A stretch of 64,000 bases of DNA from positions 124,001 through 188,000 of the forward strand of contig JALEGL010000006.1 in the NCBI GenBank assembly GCA_022763185.1, in the 5' to 3' direction. The stretch comes from a bacterium (GTDB lineage Bacteria; Bdellovibrionota_G; JALEGL01). The notes beneath the pieces are model-generated. The model searched no databases, had not been told where the DNA came from, and saw only the letters and a program-made list of their open reading frames with translations. This document shows, in pieces, positions 35,402 through 44,597 of the stretch. A program made the translations under genes and the position numbers. Numbering within the stretch: the first letter of the stretch is position 1; each line of letters starts with the position of its first letter.

Positions 35402-36379
35402 TTATTCTCCATCTTTCTTAGTTGCTTTTTTAGCAGTAGTTTTTTTAGTTGTTTTTTTAGCAGCAGCCTTTTTAGCAGGTTCTTTTTTATCTTCTGTTGA
35501 AGCTGCCTTTGCACTTACTTTTGCAGGAGCGACTTCTTTTTTAGAGCTTGCTTTAGAGGTATCTTCTTTGGCGGTAGCCTTGACTTCTTTTTTGTCAACA
35601 GCATCAGCTTTTACCTCTTTTGCGGGCTTAACCGCGGCCTTGCTTGACGTTTCAACAGACTTTTCCTTTTTAGCTGTTGATGATTGAATGTTTTTCTCAA
35701 GGTTTTTACCACCTTCTAGACATGCGTTGGCAGCGTCTTCTAGAAAGATACGAATTGATTTTAATGCATCATCGTTAGAAGGTACAACATAGTCAATCCC
35801 CACTGGATCACAGTTGGTATCAGTAATGGCTATGACCGGAATATTGAGATTATTGGCTTCTTTAATGGCGATGTGTTCTTTTTTTGGGTCAACAACAAAC
35901 ATCAAGCCAGGGATTTTTTTCATTTCGCGAATACCGCTTAAGCTTTTCTCAAGCTTTTGATATTCCTTGTCTAAGTCAACATGCTCTTTTTTGGTTAACA
36001 GTTCACCTGCTTTGGAGGACTTAATTTCTTGAATTTCGTCCATACGTTTAATTCTGGTTTTGATGGTTTCAAAGTTAGTGAGCATGCCTCCTAACCATCT
36101 ACGATTAACAAAGTATTGGCCAGCTCGTGTCGCTTCTTCTTGAATGATTTCTTGTGCCTGAGGTTTTGTACCTACAAAAATAACATCTTTACCTGTAGCA
36201 ACAGTATCTAAGATTGCTTTACGCGCATGTTTCCATTGTGCAGCTGTTTTTTCTAAATTGATAATATAAATGCCATTGCGTGCTCCAAAAATATACTCTT
36301 TCATTTTTGGGTTCCAACGACGGGTTTGGTGGCCATAATGCGCACCTGCCTCTAAGAGGGCTTTAATGGATAAAGACAT
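35402..36379 (-). CDS. rpsB: 30S ribosomal protein S2 with a long Lys/Ala-rich C-terminal extension
   Basis: 325 aa, against about 240 for E. coli S2. Residues 1-~228 are a normal S2 (AGAHYGHQTRRWNPKM, FVNRRWLGGMLTNF, DPKKEHIAIKEA). From about 232 to the end lies a low-complexity tail of Lys, Ala, Thr and Glu, ending KKTTKKTTAKKATKKDGE. The tail is likely disordered and could touch RNA or the membrane. AGGAAG before the ATG supports the start. It is the first gene of the long minus-strand cluster. Confidence 0.96.
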   Translation of the reverse strand: MSLSIKALLEAGAHYGHQTRRWNPKMKEYIFGARNGIYIINLEKTAAQWKHARKAILDTVATGKDVIFVGTKPQAQEIIQEEATRAGQYFVNRRWLGGMLTNFETIKTRIKRMDEIQEIKSSKAGELLTKKEHVDLDKEYQKLEKSLSGIREMKKIPGLMFVVDPKKEHIAIKEANNLNIPVIAITDTNCDPVGIDYVVPSNDDALKSIRIFLEDAANACLEGGKNLEKNIQSSTAKKEKSVETSSKAAVKPAKEVKADAVDKKEVKATAKEDTSKASSKKEVAPAKVSAKAASTEDKKEPAKKAAAKKTTKKTTAKKATKKDGE

Positions 36380-36538
36380 ATCACTTCCTTTGTTTTAGGT
36401 TAATCCTCCACCATTTTAATAATATGTTTTTTTTACATATTTGACCGTAAAACCTTCTTTAAAAAGGCACCTAAGGCCTGAGCATTATCTTACTCAACAA
36501 TGACTCGCAAATGGTGTGTGTCATTAATAATGTGCGGA

Positions 36539-36567
36539 CATATATTGAAAGAGTGACGCTTTGTCAA
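36539..36567 (-). promoter_or_regulatory. Sigma-70-type promoter of the rpsB cluster
   Basis: On the minus strand a perfect -35 TTGACA (36562-36567) and a -10-like TATATG (36539-36544) are separated by 17 nt. Transcription would start near 36532, giving a leader of about 150 nt before rpsB. Such leaders often carry S2 autoregulatory structures, but I cannot fold a defined one here. Confidence 0.7.
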
Positions 36568-36576
36568 GTGCCAACC

Positions 36577-37290
36577 TTAGATTTGAGAGAAATGGCTAAT
36601 TTTAATTGTGAACATTTGATCGGTATTCTTACTTGAGACTTCACCAATAGCAGTTTGAACTGAATGTATGCGAACGTGCTTACTTTTTGCAAAAAAGTTG
36701 CTGATCAATGCGGCTTCCAATGCTCTTAGACCGTGCTGTGAATCATAGGTTTTTTCGAGCCAGCGTTTAATGGACTGTGGCTTATTTTGATAGCTAACAT
36801 CAACAGCAAAGTTCTGTTGAGAAGGGAGTGTATCAATAATTTGATTGAGAACGTTTATACCGGATGAAGATAAGCTAGGTTTTGAACCGGAAAACAATTG
36901 TTGACGAGTTAAATTGATCCCAACAAAATCATCTTTTAGCATCAGCATTCTATTGGGCAAGGTTTTAACCAATTCATCATAGATTTTGAGGTAGATTTGT
37001 TTACTGGCTTGCTTTTTCTTTTGCTCGTCCAAACTTAGATTTTTTTGATTGAATTGATTTTCTGTTAGCTGTTGATTTTTAAGCACCAATTGTTGGTTTA
37101 AGGTTGAAAGGTCTTGGTTGCGCAACTCAAGGTCAGAGACTTCTTGTCTTAAGCGATTATTTTCTTGTTGGAGTTGCTCTGCATTTTTAGCGCGCTCTTG
37201 GTAGTCAGCAATGCTGGCATCATGTTGGCTTTTGAGCATGCAGGAAGAAAGCGAGGCACTAATTAAAGCAAGAAACAAAAAATATTTCAT
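36577..37290 (-). CDS. Lipoprotein with coiled coil and OmpA-like C-terminal domain
   Basis: 237 aa. The lipobox is LSSC (Cys17). Residues ~30-100 form a coiled coil of Gln/Leu/Asn heptads, and the C-terminal ~115 residues resemble the OmpA/MotB peptidoglycan-binding fold (LFSGSKPSLSSSGINVLNQIIDTL...LRALEAALISNFF). The usual Asp and Arg that bind diaminopimelate are not clearly seen, so binding is uncertain. The protein is likely an outer-membrane-to-cell-wall spacer. It is divergent from the CpaF gene and not part of the rpsB transcript. Confidence 0.7.
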   Translation of the reverse strand: MKYFLFLALISASLSSCMLKSQHDASIADYQERAKNAEQLQQENNRLRQEVSDLELRNQDLSTLNQQLVLKNQQLTENQFNQKNLSLDEQKKKQASKQIYLKIYDELVKTLPNRMLMLKDDFVGINLTRQQLFSGSKPSLSSSGINVLNQIIDTLPSQQNFAVDVSYQNKPQSIKRWLEKTYDSQHGLRALEAALISNFFAKSKHVRIHSVQTAIGEVSSKNTDQMFTIKISHFSQI

Positions 37291-37371
37291 AAGCTAAGCC
37301 TGCCGTAAACTTTGATAATAATCAATGAAAAATGGCTTCTCCATTCAATAAAGTGTGTTACACTTAAATTT

Positions 37372-38478
37372 ATGTCAGATTTTTTTTCTGAAGCCACGGC
37401 CAGCTTTTTAGGACCCATCAAAGACTTTTTAGAAGACCCTGATATTGCTGAGATTATGGTCAATGGGCCAGAGCAAATTTTTATTGAACAGCATGGAAAA
37501 GTGATTAAAACTAAGGCACAGTTTAAGGATGTAGATGAATTGATGGCGGCTATTCGTAGAATAGGTCAGATGGTGGGTAAAATCATCAATGATCAGAACC
37601 CCATCATGGATGCCCGGCTAGAAGATGGTTCGCGTGTGCATGTTGTTCTGGCACCCAGTGCCAGAACCGGACCCTATTTGACCATTAGAAAGTTTCAGGA
37701 AGAAAAAATGAGCTTGCGTCAGTTGGTGGAAAACGGGGCTTTAAATGTCAATATGGCAAAATTTTTAAACTTGGTTGTGCAAATGGCCAAGAACATTGTG
37801 GTGTCCGGTGGAACCTCATCCGGTAAAACAACCTTGCTTAATGTAGTGTCGTCTTTAATTCCACCGCAAGATAGGATTGTTGTTATTGAGGACGCTTCAG
37901 AGCTGCAGCTTAGGCAGGAGCATGTTGTGTCTTTGGAGACAAAAGCAGCAGACAGTCAAGGAGAAGGTGCCGTGAGTATGCGGGATTTGGTTAAAGCATC
38001 GTTGCGCATGCGGCCGGATAGGATTGTTGTTGGAGAGGTTAGAGGCCCAGAAGGGATGGATTTGATTCAGGCCATGAATACTGGGCATGGTGGTTCCATG
38101 GCAACCATTCATGCCAATTCACCCTGGGGGGCAGTTGGTCGTTTGGAAACCCTGGCCATGATGTCTGATGTAAAAATGCCCATGCCGGCAATACGTGGAC
38201 AGATTTGTTCGGCCCTGGATATTATTATACAGACCAGTCGCTTGCAGGATGGACAAAGGAAAATTGTTAGTATTACGGAAGTTCTAGGCATGGATGCCAA
38301 TGGCAATGCCCAACTGGCAGAAATTTTTAGTTTAAAAGCAAAAAACAAAAACAAATCAGCAAAACAACAAAAATCAGCCACAGTTGAATACACTCATGTT
38401 GCCAGTGGTGCTTTACCTAGTTTTTATGATCGAGCAATTGAGCTGGGTTATGATATTGATAAAAAAATGTTTTCCTAA
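37372..38478 (+). CDS. CpaF-type (Tad/type II secretion family) ATPase
   Basis: 368 aa. A short N-domain (DPDIAEIMVNGPEQIFIEQHGK) precedes the GspE/VirB11-like core with Walker A GGTSSGKTT, the Asp/His boxes (MRPDRIVVGEVRG, TGHGGSMATIHANS) and Walker B in IVVIEDASELQL. Such hexamers power Tad pili or other type IV filament machines. No pilin, platform (TadB/C) or secretin gene lies nearby, which is odd. An upstream TTG is in frame, but I use the ATG in front of SDFFSEA. A palindrome AGTGT-GTT-ACACT (37352-37364) lies just upstream and could be an operator. Confidence 0.88.
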   Translation: MSDFFSEATASFLGPIKDFLEDPDIAEIMVNGPEQIFIEQHGKVIKTKAQFKDVDELMAAIRRIGQMVGKIINDQNPIMDARLEDGSRVHVVLAPSARTGPYLTIRKFQEEKMSLRQLVENGALNVNMAKFLNLVVQMAKNIVVSGGTSSGKTTLLNVVSSLIPPQDRIVVIEDASELQLRQEHVVSLETKAADSQGEGAVSMRDLVKASLRMRPDRIVVGEVRGPEGMDLIQAMNTGHGGSMATIHANSPWGAVGRLETLAMMSDVKMPMPAIRGQICSALDIIIQTSRLQDGQRKIVSITEVLGMDANGNAQLAEIFSLKAKNKNKSAKQQKSATVEYTHVASGALPSFYDRAIELGYDIDKKMFS

Positions 38479-38641
38479 AAAAAATAAATTAACACAGAAT
38501 CAAACGATAAACCTTTAAGACTGAAGCACAATCAAGCCTTGAGTTTATCCGGCAATGTGATAGAGTTTCCTGGCTTTCTTTGGGGCGATGGTAACGAGTT
38601 GGCACAGAAGTTAAACTTTATTTTTTAGGAAAACATTTATT

Positions 38642-40057
38642 ATGAAAGTGATACAACGTACCTTACGATGGACAACAAAAAGCTTAGCATTTTTACTTAG
38701 CGGACTTTTGCTGATGAATTGTTTGAATGAAAACCCAGCAAGATTTGGCTTTTTGAGTCGTACGGGTGTTTCTGAGGCGGACCTAAGCGATGAAGTAGAA
38801 AACCCAGATGGTAGTGTTACTATTGTGGACACCTGGCAAAATCTGCAAAGTATTGCTAAAAAAGCTACGATTCTAATTAGTGTTGATGCTTCTGGATCAT
38901 TGAATGATGAAATTACCTTCTTAGCGGATAAGGGTATTAAGGCTTTGGTTGAACGTTTTGCCAGTGAGTTTGAAACTTATTTTGCAGTTACCGGTGGGTT
39001 TACCAATCATGAGCCCTACTCAGGATACAATAACGGCACTCAAACCATCAACAACAGTGTCACTTTATCCAATGGCATGGTGGTTAATGATCCAGCGGGT
39101 AAAATATGGCCCCCCAATAATTTGGATCAAGCCTGTGTTTCAGTCAATGATTATAGCTCCACTCAAGAAGTGGTCAATGCGGTTAAAGCAAATTTTGCTT
39201 TGAGACCGGCCAATGATAGTTTTACACAAAAAGTAGGTGCAGGTGAGGCCATGGTAAATTCCGTCAAAACTTTATTTACCACGCCATCTTTAATCAACCC
39301 AATTGTTAATGGGGGGAAATGTTTTGCCAATGATCATACGATTATTGTGGTCAGTATGTCAGATGAAACCGACTATACGCTATGTCCTAAAGACTTCAGC
39401 TTAGCACAAAATAACAATGACCCTGCTGCAATCAGCAATCCTAACACAAGATATACCTGGGAATATTGGAGTTTAGATGAAGTGACCAGCAGCTTCAATT
39501 TTGATGCGGACTGTGGTTCGGATACCTCTCGTGAATATGCTGGCGATACTGTGGGAGCCATGTTGTTTTCAACGTATAATAGTACGAATGATATCTGGGA
39601 AATGAACGATACCATTGACTCCGTAGAGGCAGATTTAAGAAATTATGCTGGAACATTGCCTTTTTTCTGGGCAACGGTGGGATATGATCAGTCGGGTTAC
39701 GCCCAATCAACTTATGAATCACCTGCTTATGCAGAGTTAGCTTTATCGGAGCGGTTTTCTGACAGCGGCGCCTATCATATACCTATGGAGTATGCGACAG
39801 ACTTTAATGAGACTGCATTCTCTTCTGCATTCAACAACTTAGCAGAGCAGTTGAAAGCAGATGCTTCTTATCTTAATATTTTTGATACACAGGCTAGGTG
39901 TCCAGGGACAACGGAAGTAAGAATAGATGGGCAAGTTTTGGACCCTTCTCAATATATAGAGTTATCATTGACTAGAGTATCCATTAAATCACCTTACAAT
40001 CAGGGTACGGAAGTTAAAATTGAATATCAACTGGATACAGGTTCAGGAGACTGTTAG
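38642..40057 (+). CDS. VWA-domain lipoprotein (first of tandem pair)
   Basis: 471 aa. The lipobox is LLMNC (mature Cys near residue 28). A VWA-type domain begins with a MIDAS motif DASGS (DxSxS) near residue 80 and continues with SVKTLF and VSMSDET segments. The last ~70 residues form a domain shared with the next gene: FDTQARCPGT, then an RIDGQVLDPSQYIELSLTR pattern, then SPYNQGTEVKIEY and a final Cys. The N-terminal ENPARFGFLSRTGVSEADL is also shared. It is probably a surface metal-ion-dependent adhesion or assembly protein. The specific role is unknown. Confidence 0.7.
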   Translation: MKVIQRTLRWTTKSLAFLLSGLLLMNCLNENPARFGFLSRTGVSEADLSDEVENPDGSVTIVDTWQNLQSIAKKATILISVDASGSLNDEITFLADKGIKALVERFASEFETYFAVTGGFTNHEPYSGYNNGTQTINNSVTLSNGMVVNDPAGKIWPPNNLDQACVSVNDYSSTQEVVNAVKANFALRPANDSFTQKVGAGEAMVNSVKTLFTTPSLINPIVNGGKCFANDHTIIVVSMSDETDYTLCPKDFSLAQNNNDPAAISNPNTRYTWEYWSLDEVTSSFNFDADCGSDTSREYAGDTVGAMLFSTYNSTNDIWEMNDTIDSVEADLRNYAGTLPFFWATVGYDQSGYAQSTYESPAYAELALSERFSDSGAYHIPMEYATDFNETAFSSAFNNLAEQLKADASYLNIFDTQARCPGTTEVRIDGQVLDPSQYIELSLTRVSIKSPYNQGTEVKIEYQLDTGSGDC

Positions 40058-40568
40058 GACATTCTGAGACAAGGTTTTAGCAAAACTTAGAGGCTTTTTG
40101 TCTTAGTCTTGCGTGTCCATGTATCTTGTTTGTTGCTGGACTAAGTTGTTTTTAATCGAGGGCTTAATTACATATATACTATGGGTTAGCTTTGCAAATA
40201 GGCTTAAAAGGCTGTATTTTAGTTAAATGGCTCACTCCAAGCTGTATGTGGCATGTTAATCATTCAGGGTAGAGCTAGACCTTTTTATCAATTTTTTCTT
40301 AAAAAGTTTTTCATAAAGCTTTATTAAAACAGCTTAAAAGTTGCGCAAAAAGCTGCGACATTTCAAAATAGTGCTTTATTTTTGCTCAATAACGGTGTAA
40401 AATTAAAGTCACTTCTAGTAATTTCATAGGTTTAGGGGTTGGCTTGTTTTTTGCTGAATGTTAGGTAAACAACCAAAGTGCTGTTTTTTTGCCCAAATGC
40501 GGCACAAGTAGTTCAAATTATATAAGATGAAGTTGAAATATATTTTATTTTATTGAGGAGAATCATAG
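40058..40568. promoter_or_regulatory. Long A/T-rich gap between the two VWA lipoprotein genes
   Basis: About 510 nt without a convincing coding frame. It is A/T rich with many T runs. The only clear signal is GAGGAG (40554-40559), the ribosome binding site of the second lipoprotein gene. No terminator hairpin for the first gene is evident. The gap is far larger than the normal spacing in this window, so the second gene probably has its own promoter. Confidence 0.4.
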
Positions 40569-41915
40569 ATGAGTATTAAGAAACGAATAGGAATGCTGGC
40601 CTTGGCAATAATACTGAGTACCAGTTTGTACAATTGTGAGATTTTGAATGAAAATCCATCACCTTTTGGTCTTTTGACTAGGAGTGGAATTGTTGAGGCG
40701 GACCTTACGGACACAGAAGACCTGGGTAATGGCCAAACACAAATCACAGATACTTGGACCAATACTCAAATAGATCAAAGTTCAGCAGTGATTGCCTTCG
40801 TGTTAGATGGCTCTGGTTCATTTGATGAGGAAAGGGAAACGTTGGTATCAGAAGGTATCCCCAAGGTTGTTGAGTACTTTGATAGTCAAGATACAGATGT
40901 TTGTTTTATGGTTTTAGGGGGATACGTTGATGATCAAAATAACCCTAACTTTGTTATTCCGGCAAACCAATCTCGGGTTCAATTGGCCAATGGTTTGATT
41001 TTAGATAACCCTGCTGGGGTTCCTGTTTCATCGGATAACAGTATGGATAATAAATGTGTATGTACCAATGAGTATACGTCAGTTACAGCACTTAAAAACC
41101 AAGTCAAAGCCAATGCTGAGCAATTGGGGACTCAGGTTACCGGTAATGGTGAAGCCTTAATTGAATCAGCCGCAGCACTTTTAGCGAAACCTGAAATTTT
41201 AAGCCCGTTAATGAATGCTGGAGAATGTATGCAGCCGGAGCAGCAAATTTACTTTGTTTTAGCTGGAGATGAAACATCGCCGGTGATGGGACCTAAAGAC
41301 ATTCCACAAGATATTAACAATGATGGTCATAATGAATTGTTTACCAGTGATGATCCGCTATACTCTGGCTTTAATGTCCATACCGAAGCCTCAGGGGACA
41401 CACGTGCAGCAATGACCTATGCAGATTGGAACTCTGTTAATAACAAATGGAATGTTACCAGAACCTTTGACCAGCATGAAAACTTCTTTAGAAACTTCTT
41501 TGGTGCATTACCAGGTGGTTTTATATCTGTAGGCTTTAAGGATGAAGTGGCAAGGCAAGGTGAAAGTGGCCATACCACAGTGGCATTTGCAGAAATGGAA
41601 ATGGTTCAGCGATTTCATTCAAATCTTGAAGAGTTTCAAGTACCGATTGAACATTTGTTAAATAATAATATTCCAGAATTTGTTAATGAATTTGATGCAT
41701 TGGCACAAAGCCTAAGCACAGTTGCCCAGTATCAGCAAACCTTTGATACGCAAGCCAGATGCACGGGCAGTTTGCAAGTGAGTGGTGATGGGCAAGTCAT
41801 TGATCCAGGCAATATTGTTGAGGTTAGCAATACTCGTTTTACCATCATGTCTCCCTTTAACCAGGTGACTAATGTACAAGCTGTTTATATTTTAGACGAG
41901 GGTAACTGCGTATAA
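40569..41915 (+). CDS. VWA-domain lipoprotein (second of tandem pair)
   Basis: 448 aa. The lipobox is SLYNC (Cys near residue 23). The same ENPxxFGxLxRxGxxEADL segment as the gene upstream follows, then a VWA-type MIDAS motif DGSGS near residue 80 and a later LAGDETSP. The C-terminal domain FDTQARCTGSLQVSGDGQVIDPG...SPFNQVTNVQAVYILDEGNC is a clear paralogue of the first protein. GAGGAG seven bases before the ATG supports the start. A strong terminator follows. The two are diverged enough to have different ligands. Confidence 0.7.
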   Translation: MSIKKRIGMLALAIILSTSLYNCEILNENPSPFGLLTRSGIVEADLTDTEDLGNGQTQITDTWTNTQIDQSSAVIAFVLDGSGSFDEERETLVSEGIPKVVEYFDSQDTDVCFMVLGGYVDDQNNPNFVIPANQSRVQLANGLILDNPAGVPVSSDNSMDNKCVCTNEYTSVTALKNQVKANAEQLGTQVTGNGEALIESAAALLAKPEILSPLMNAGECMQPEQQIYFVLAGDETSPVMGPKDIPQDINNDGHNELFTSDDPLYSGFNVHTEASGDTRAAMTYADWNSVNNKWNVTRTFDQHENFFRNFFGALPGGFISVGFKDEVARQGESGHTTVAFAEMEMVQRFHSNLEEFQVPIEHLLNNNIPEFVNEFDALAQSLSTVAQYQQTFDTQARCTGSLQVSGDGQVIDPGNIVEVSNTRFTIMSPFNQVTNVQAVYILDEGNCV

Positions 41916-41951
41916 GTCAAGTTCTAAAATATAGATTATTGAATCTCCCAT

Positions 41952-41979
41952 AAAAGCCAGACCAAAGTCTGGCTTTTTT
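41952..41979 (+). terminator. Rho-independent terminator after the second VWA lipoprotein
   Basis: AAAAGCCAGAC (41952-41962), loop CAAA, then GTCTGGCTTTTTT (41967-41979). The stem is 11 bp with a GC-rich core and ends in six T residues. It stands 36 nt after the stop codon of the second VWA lipoprotein. Confidence 0.9.
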
Positions 41980-42081
41980 AATATTTAGATCATAGTAGGC
42001 TCATTTTTATATAGGGTATTTCCTTTGTTTGCTGAGTTTGTAACTTGAGTTATTGATTGAGACATTGTAGAACTATCAACC

Positions 42082-42732
42082 ATGTACAGAAACAATGCCT
42101 TTGTTCAATTTTTAAACCGATATTTTTCTTGGTTGAGTATCCCTTATTTACCCATTATTTTGGCGGCACTCCCAGTTTTAGGCTTGATTTTGGAGTCTAT
42201 GGGGTATCCCCAACACTACTATATGTTTGATCCAAGCTTGATTAAAATGGGTGAGTACTGGCGTTTATTGGCTTTACCCTCAAGCATGCAAAGTTTACTT
42301 TGGTTAATCTTTTATGTTCTGTATGTTTATTATATTGTTGATGCTTTAGAAAGTGCTTGGGGTGAAAACACCTTAAGTTTATTTGTGGTGATGAGTTACC
42401 TTGCTGGGGTTTTCGCTGGCTTTATATTTAATCAATACATTCCTATTTGGTACTATGTTACTCTCAATGTGTCTTTGGCTTTTGGAACACTGTTTCCCGA
42501 CATTGAGTTTTATTTGTATTTTATTTTGCGTGTTAAAGCAAAGTGGTTGGCTATTTTGGCTGGAGTATTTTTACTGTGGCAAATGATCACCGGCTCTACA
42601 ACGACCAAACTCATCTTATTGATAGTTATTTTACCCTATATTTTATTTTTGGGTAGTGACTTGATCAAACATCAGTGGCAGGCCTTTTTACAAAGACAGC
42701 GGCAGAAAAAATTTTTTGATGATCAAGCTTAA
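42082..42732 (+). CDS. Rhomboid-like membrane protein, probably not catalytic
   Basis: 216 aa with about five to six transmembrane helices. The KMGEYWRLLALP segment and the ALESAWGENTLSLFVVMSYLAG segment match the N-terminal half of rhomboid proteins (GxxWRL, LExxWG). The usual GxSG serine motif is not found at the corresponding helix, where LNVSLAFGTLFPD is seen, and no histidine is available in the last helices. It thus looks like a pseudo-protease (iRhom/Derlin-like) rather than an active one. It lies directly upstream of the M28 peptidase gene on the same strand. Confidence 0.6.
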   Translation: MYRNNAFVQFLNRYFSWLSIPYLPIILAALPVLGLILESMGYPQHYYMFDPSLIKMGEYWRLLALPSSMQSLLWLIFYVLYVYYIVDALESAWGENTLSLFVVMSYLAGVFAGFIFNQYIPIWYYVTLNVSLAFGTLFPDIEFYLYFILRVKAKWLAILAGVFLLWQMITGSTTTKLILLIVILPYILFLGSDLIKHQWQAFLQRQRQKKFFDDQA

Positions 42733-42844
42733 TGAATAACAGATAGCTACGCATTTTTTGCGGTTTCAGAAAAAAATGTAAAAAGCTAACTATCCAAATG
42801 CTTGAAATTACTTAAAAATCTGGGTATTTTTTTAGGCACAAAAC

Positions 42845-44395
42845 ATGCTTAATATACAGTGTATGTTGAGTAAATTATTTAGATTCATTGGGTTTGTACT
42901 AGTATTACAGACACAGGGACTGTTTGCAGCACATATTTCCTATTTTAATGTTTCTCCAGAGTTGGCAATAGCCAAGGTTTCTTTTCCAGATCAACAATAT
43001 TGGGCGCAAAAACTGCCAGTTCGGGGTTGGTTGGAAGATTTTGTCATTATTGAGTGGAATCAAGACTCACAACGCGTGTGTAAATCTTTAAACCTTAACG
43101 TTAAAAGCTTTTCAGGTATGGGAAGGTTTTGGTTAATCAGTCATTTACATGAGCATGATACAGATTATCTACGCAATCATTTTGAAATAATAGCACAAGC
43201 CAGTGATAGTTTATTGTTAAAAGCGAGCAAAGAGCAGGCCTTTACTTTAGTGGATAAGGGGTATCACATTGAAGAGTTAAATCAAGACCTTGAAATGCCC
43301 ATTGTCAGTGATGCATTGTTCAATACCCAGGTCATGACCAACGATCTCCAAATTGAATCGATGGTAGCACAAGTGGATGTGAATGCTATTGACCAGACAG
43401 TAGAAGACCTGGTCAACTTTGGTACCAGAAAGGCCAATACTCAAGGCGGACTTGATGCTCAAGAATGGGTAAGGGGACAGTTTTCGGCTCTAGGGATCAG
43501 CGATGTTTCTTTACATCCTGTGAATAATCAACCGACACATCATGATAATGTGATTGCTGTGTATCCAGGAGTCAGTGAGCCAGATCAGATCATTGTGCTT
43601 GGTGGTCACTATGACTCAATATTGAATGGTTTTGGCGGGAATACCTTTGCTCCAGGGGCTGATGATAATGCTTCAGGCACAGCGGGTGTTTTAGAAGCAG
43701 CAAGAATTTTGTCACAGTATGACTTTGAAAAAACCATTGTTTTTGCAGCATTTGCATCAGAAGAATATGGCTTGTTGGGCAGCAAATCTTATGCCGGACA
43801 TCTCAGTGATGAAAATGAAAATGTGATTGCCATGATCAACTTGGATATGATTGGTCACCTGCAAGCAGGAGATGCCTTTGACTTAGATATTGTCAAAAAT
43901 GCCGGTAGCCAGACTTTATATAACTTAGCTAAAACCACCATAGAATCCTATGTTCCAAACTTGCCAGTGGTAGAGGGTTCTTTGCCTCCCGGGGCAAGTA
44001 GTGATCATAAATCTTTTTGGAATGAAGGTTACCCCGCGGTTTTCTTTTTTGAAGACAGCAATGCTCATTCTAACTTTATTCACTCAACCGGAGATACCAT
44101 TGGTCAATCTTATAATAACTCTAACTTGGCCAAGGCCATCACACAAGCGACTGTAGCGACCGTAGCAACCATTGCTGTGCCTTATCAAAATAACACACCT
44201 ACTCCAACGCCCACACCCAATCCAACAACAACACCCTCACCAGAAGATAACCCTACTTATAATGATACCCCAGGTATACAATCAAATTTAGCTATGGCTA
44301 ACTGCCAACAACAAAGCACGAGTCAAGGCTTGACTTTGTTACTGATGCTGTGCGCATTGACCGTATTTAACGTTTTTCAAACAAAAAGATCTTAA
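42845..44395 (+). CDS. Secreted M28-family aminopeptidase with C-terminal anchor
   Basis: 516 aa. A signal peptide (to about residue 30, LFAAH) and a pro-like region (~30-180) precede the M28 zinc peptidase. Its five ligand motifs are GGHYDS, GADDNASG, SEEYG, NLDMIG and SSDHKSF. A Thr/Pro linker (PTPTPTPNPTTTPSP) leads to a tail with one Cys (NCQQQSTSQG), a hydrophobic helix and a basic end (KRS), like the tail of the matrixin at 16.2 kb. It should be exported and retained on the surface, then release N-terminal residues from peptides. The rhomboid-like gene precedes it by 112 nt. Confidence 0.9.
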   Translation: MLNIQCMLSKLFRFIGFVLVLQTQGLFAAHISYFNVSPELAIAKVSFPDQQYWAQKLPVRGWLEDFVIIEWNQDSQRVCKSLNLNVKSFSGMGRFWLISHLHEHDTDYLRNHFEIIAQASDSLLLKASKEQAFTLVDKGYHIEELNQDLEMPIVSDALFNTQVMTNDLQIESMVAQVDVNAIDQTVEDLVNFGTRKANTQGGLDAQEWVRGQFSALGISDVSLHPVNNQPTHHDNVIAVYPGVSEPDQIIVLGGHYDSILNGFGGNTFAPGADDNASGTAGVLEAARILSQYDFEKTIVFAAFASEEYGLLGSKSYAGHLSDENENVIAMINLDMIGHLQAGDAFDLDIVKNAGSQTLYNLAKTTIESYVPNLPVVEGSLPPGASSDHKSFWNEGYPAVFFFEDSNAHSNFIHSTGDTIGQSYNNSNLAKAITQATVATVATIAVPYQNNTPTPTPTPNPTTTPSPEDNPTYNDTPGIQSNLAMANCQQQSTSQGLTLLLMLCALTVFNVFQTKRS

Positions 44396-44597
44396 TGATG
44401 GATTTTTTTGTTCTGTAAAAATGTTTAGGTAAACAGAGTGTTTTTTATTCTACGTTTCAATACTTAATGCTCTTGAGATACATGTTTTTATCATGTGGTT
44501 TAAACCTATTCTTTTAGTATCACTTTTTTAGGGACAATATTTTTTTTTAATGCCTTAGAACTTCACAATAAACTTGGGATGATTTATTGTGGTAAAC

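Noticed and set aside
35398-35514. Upstream extension of tsf adding 39 residues
   Set aside because: It lies within rpsB, encodes a Lys/Leu-rich peptide from the S2 tail in another frame, and is not part of EF-Ts.
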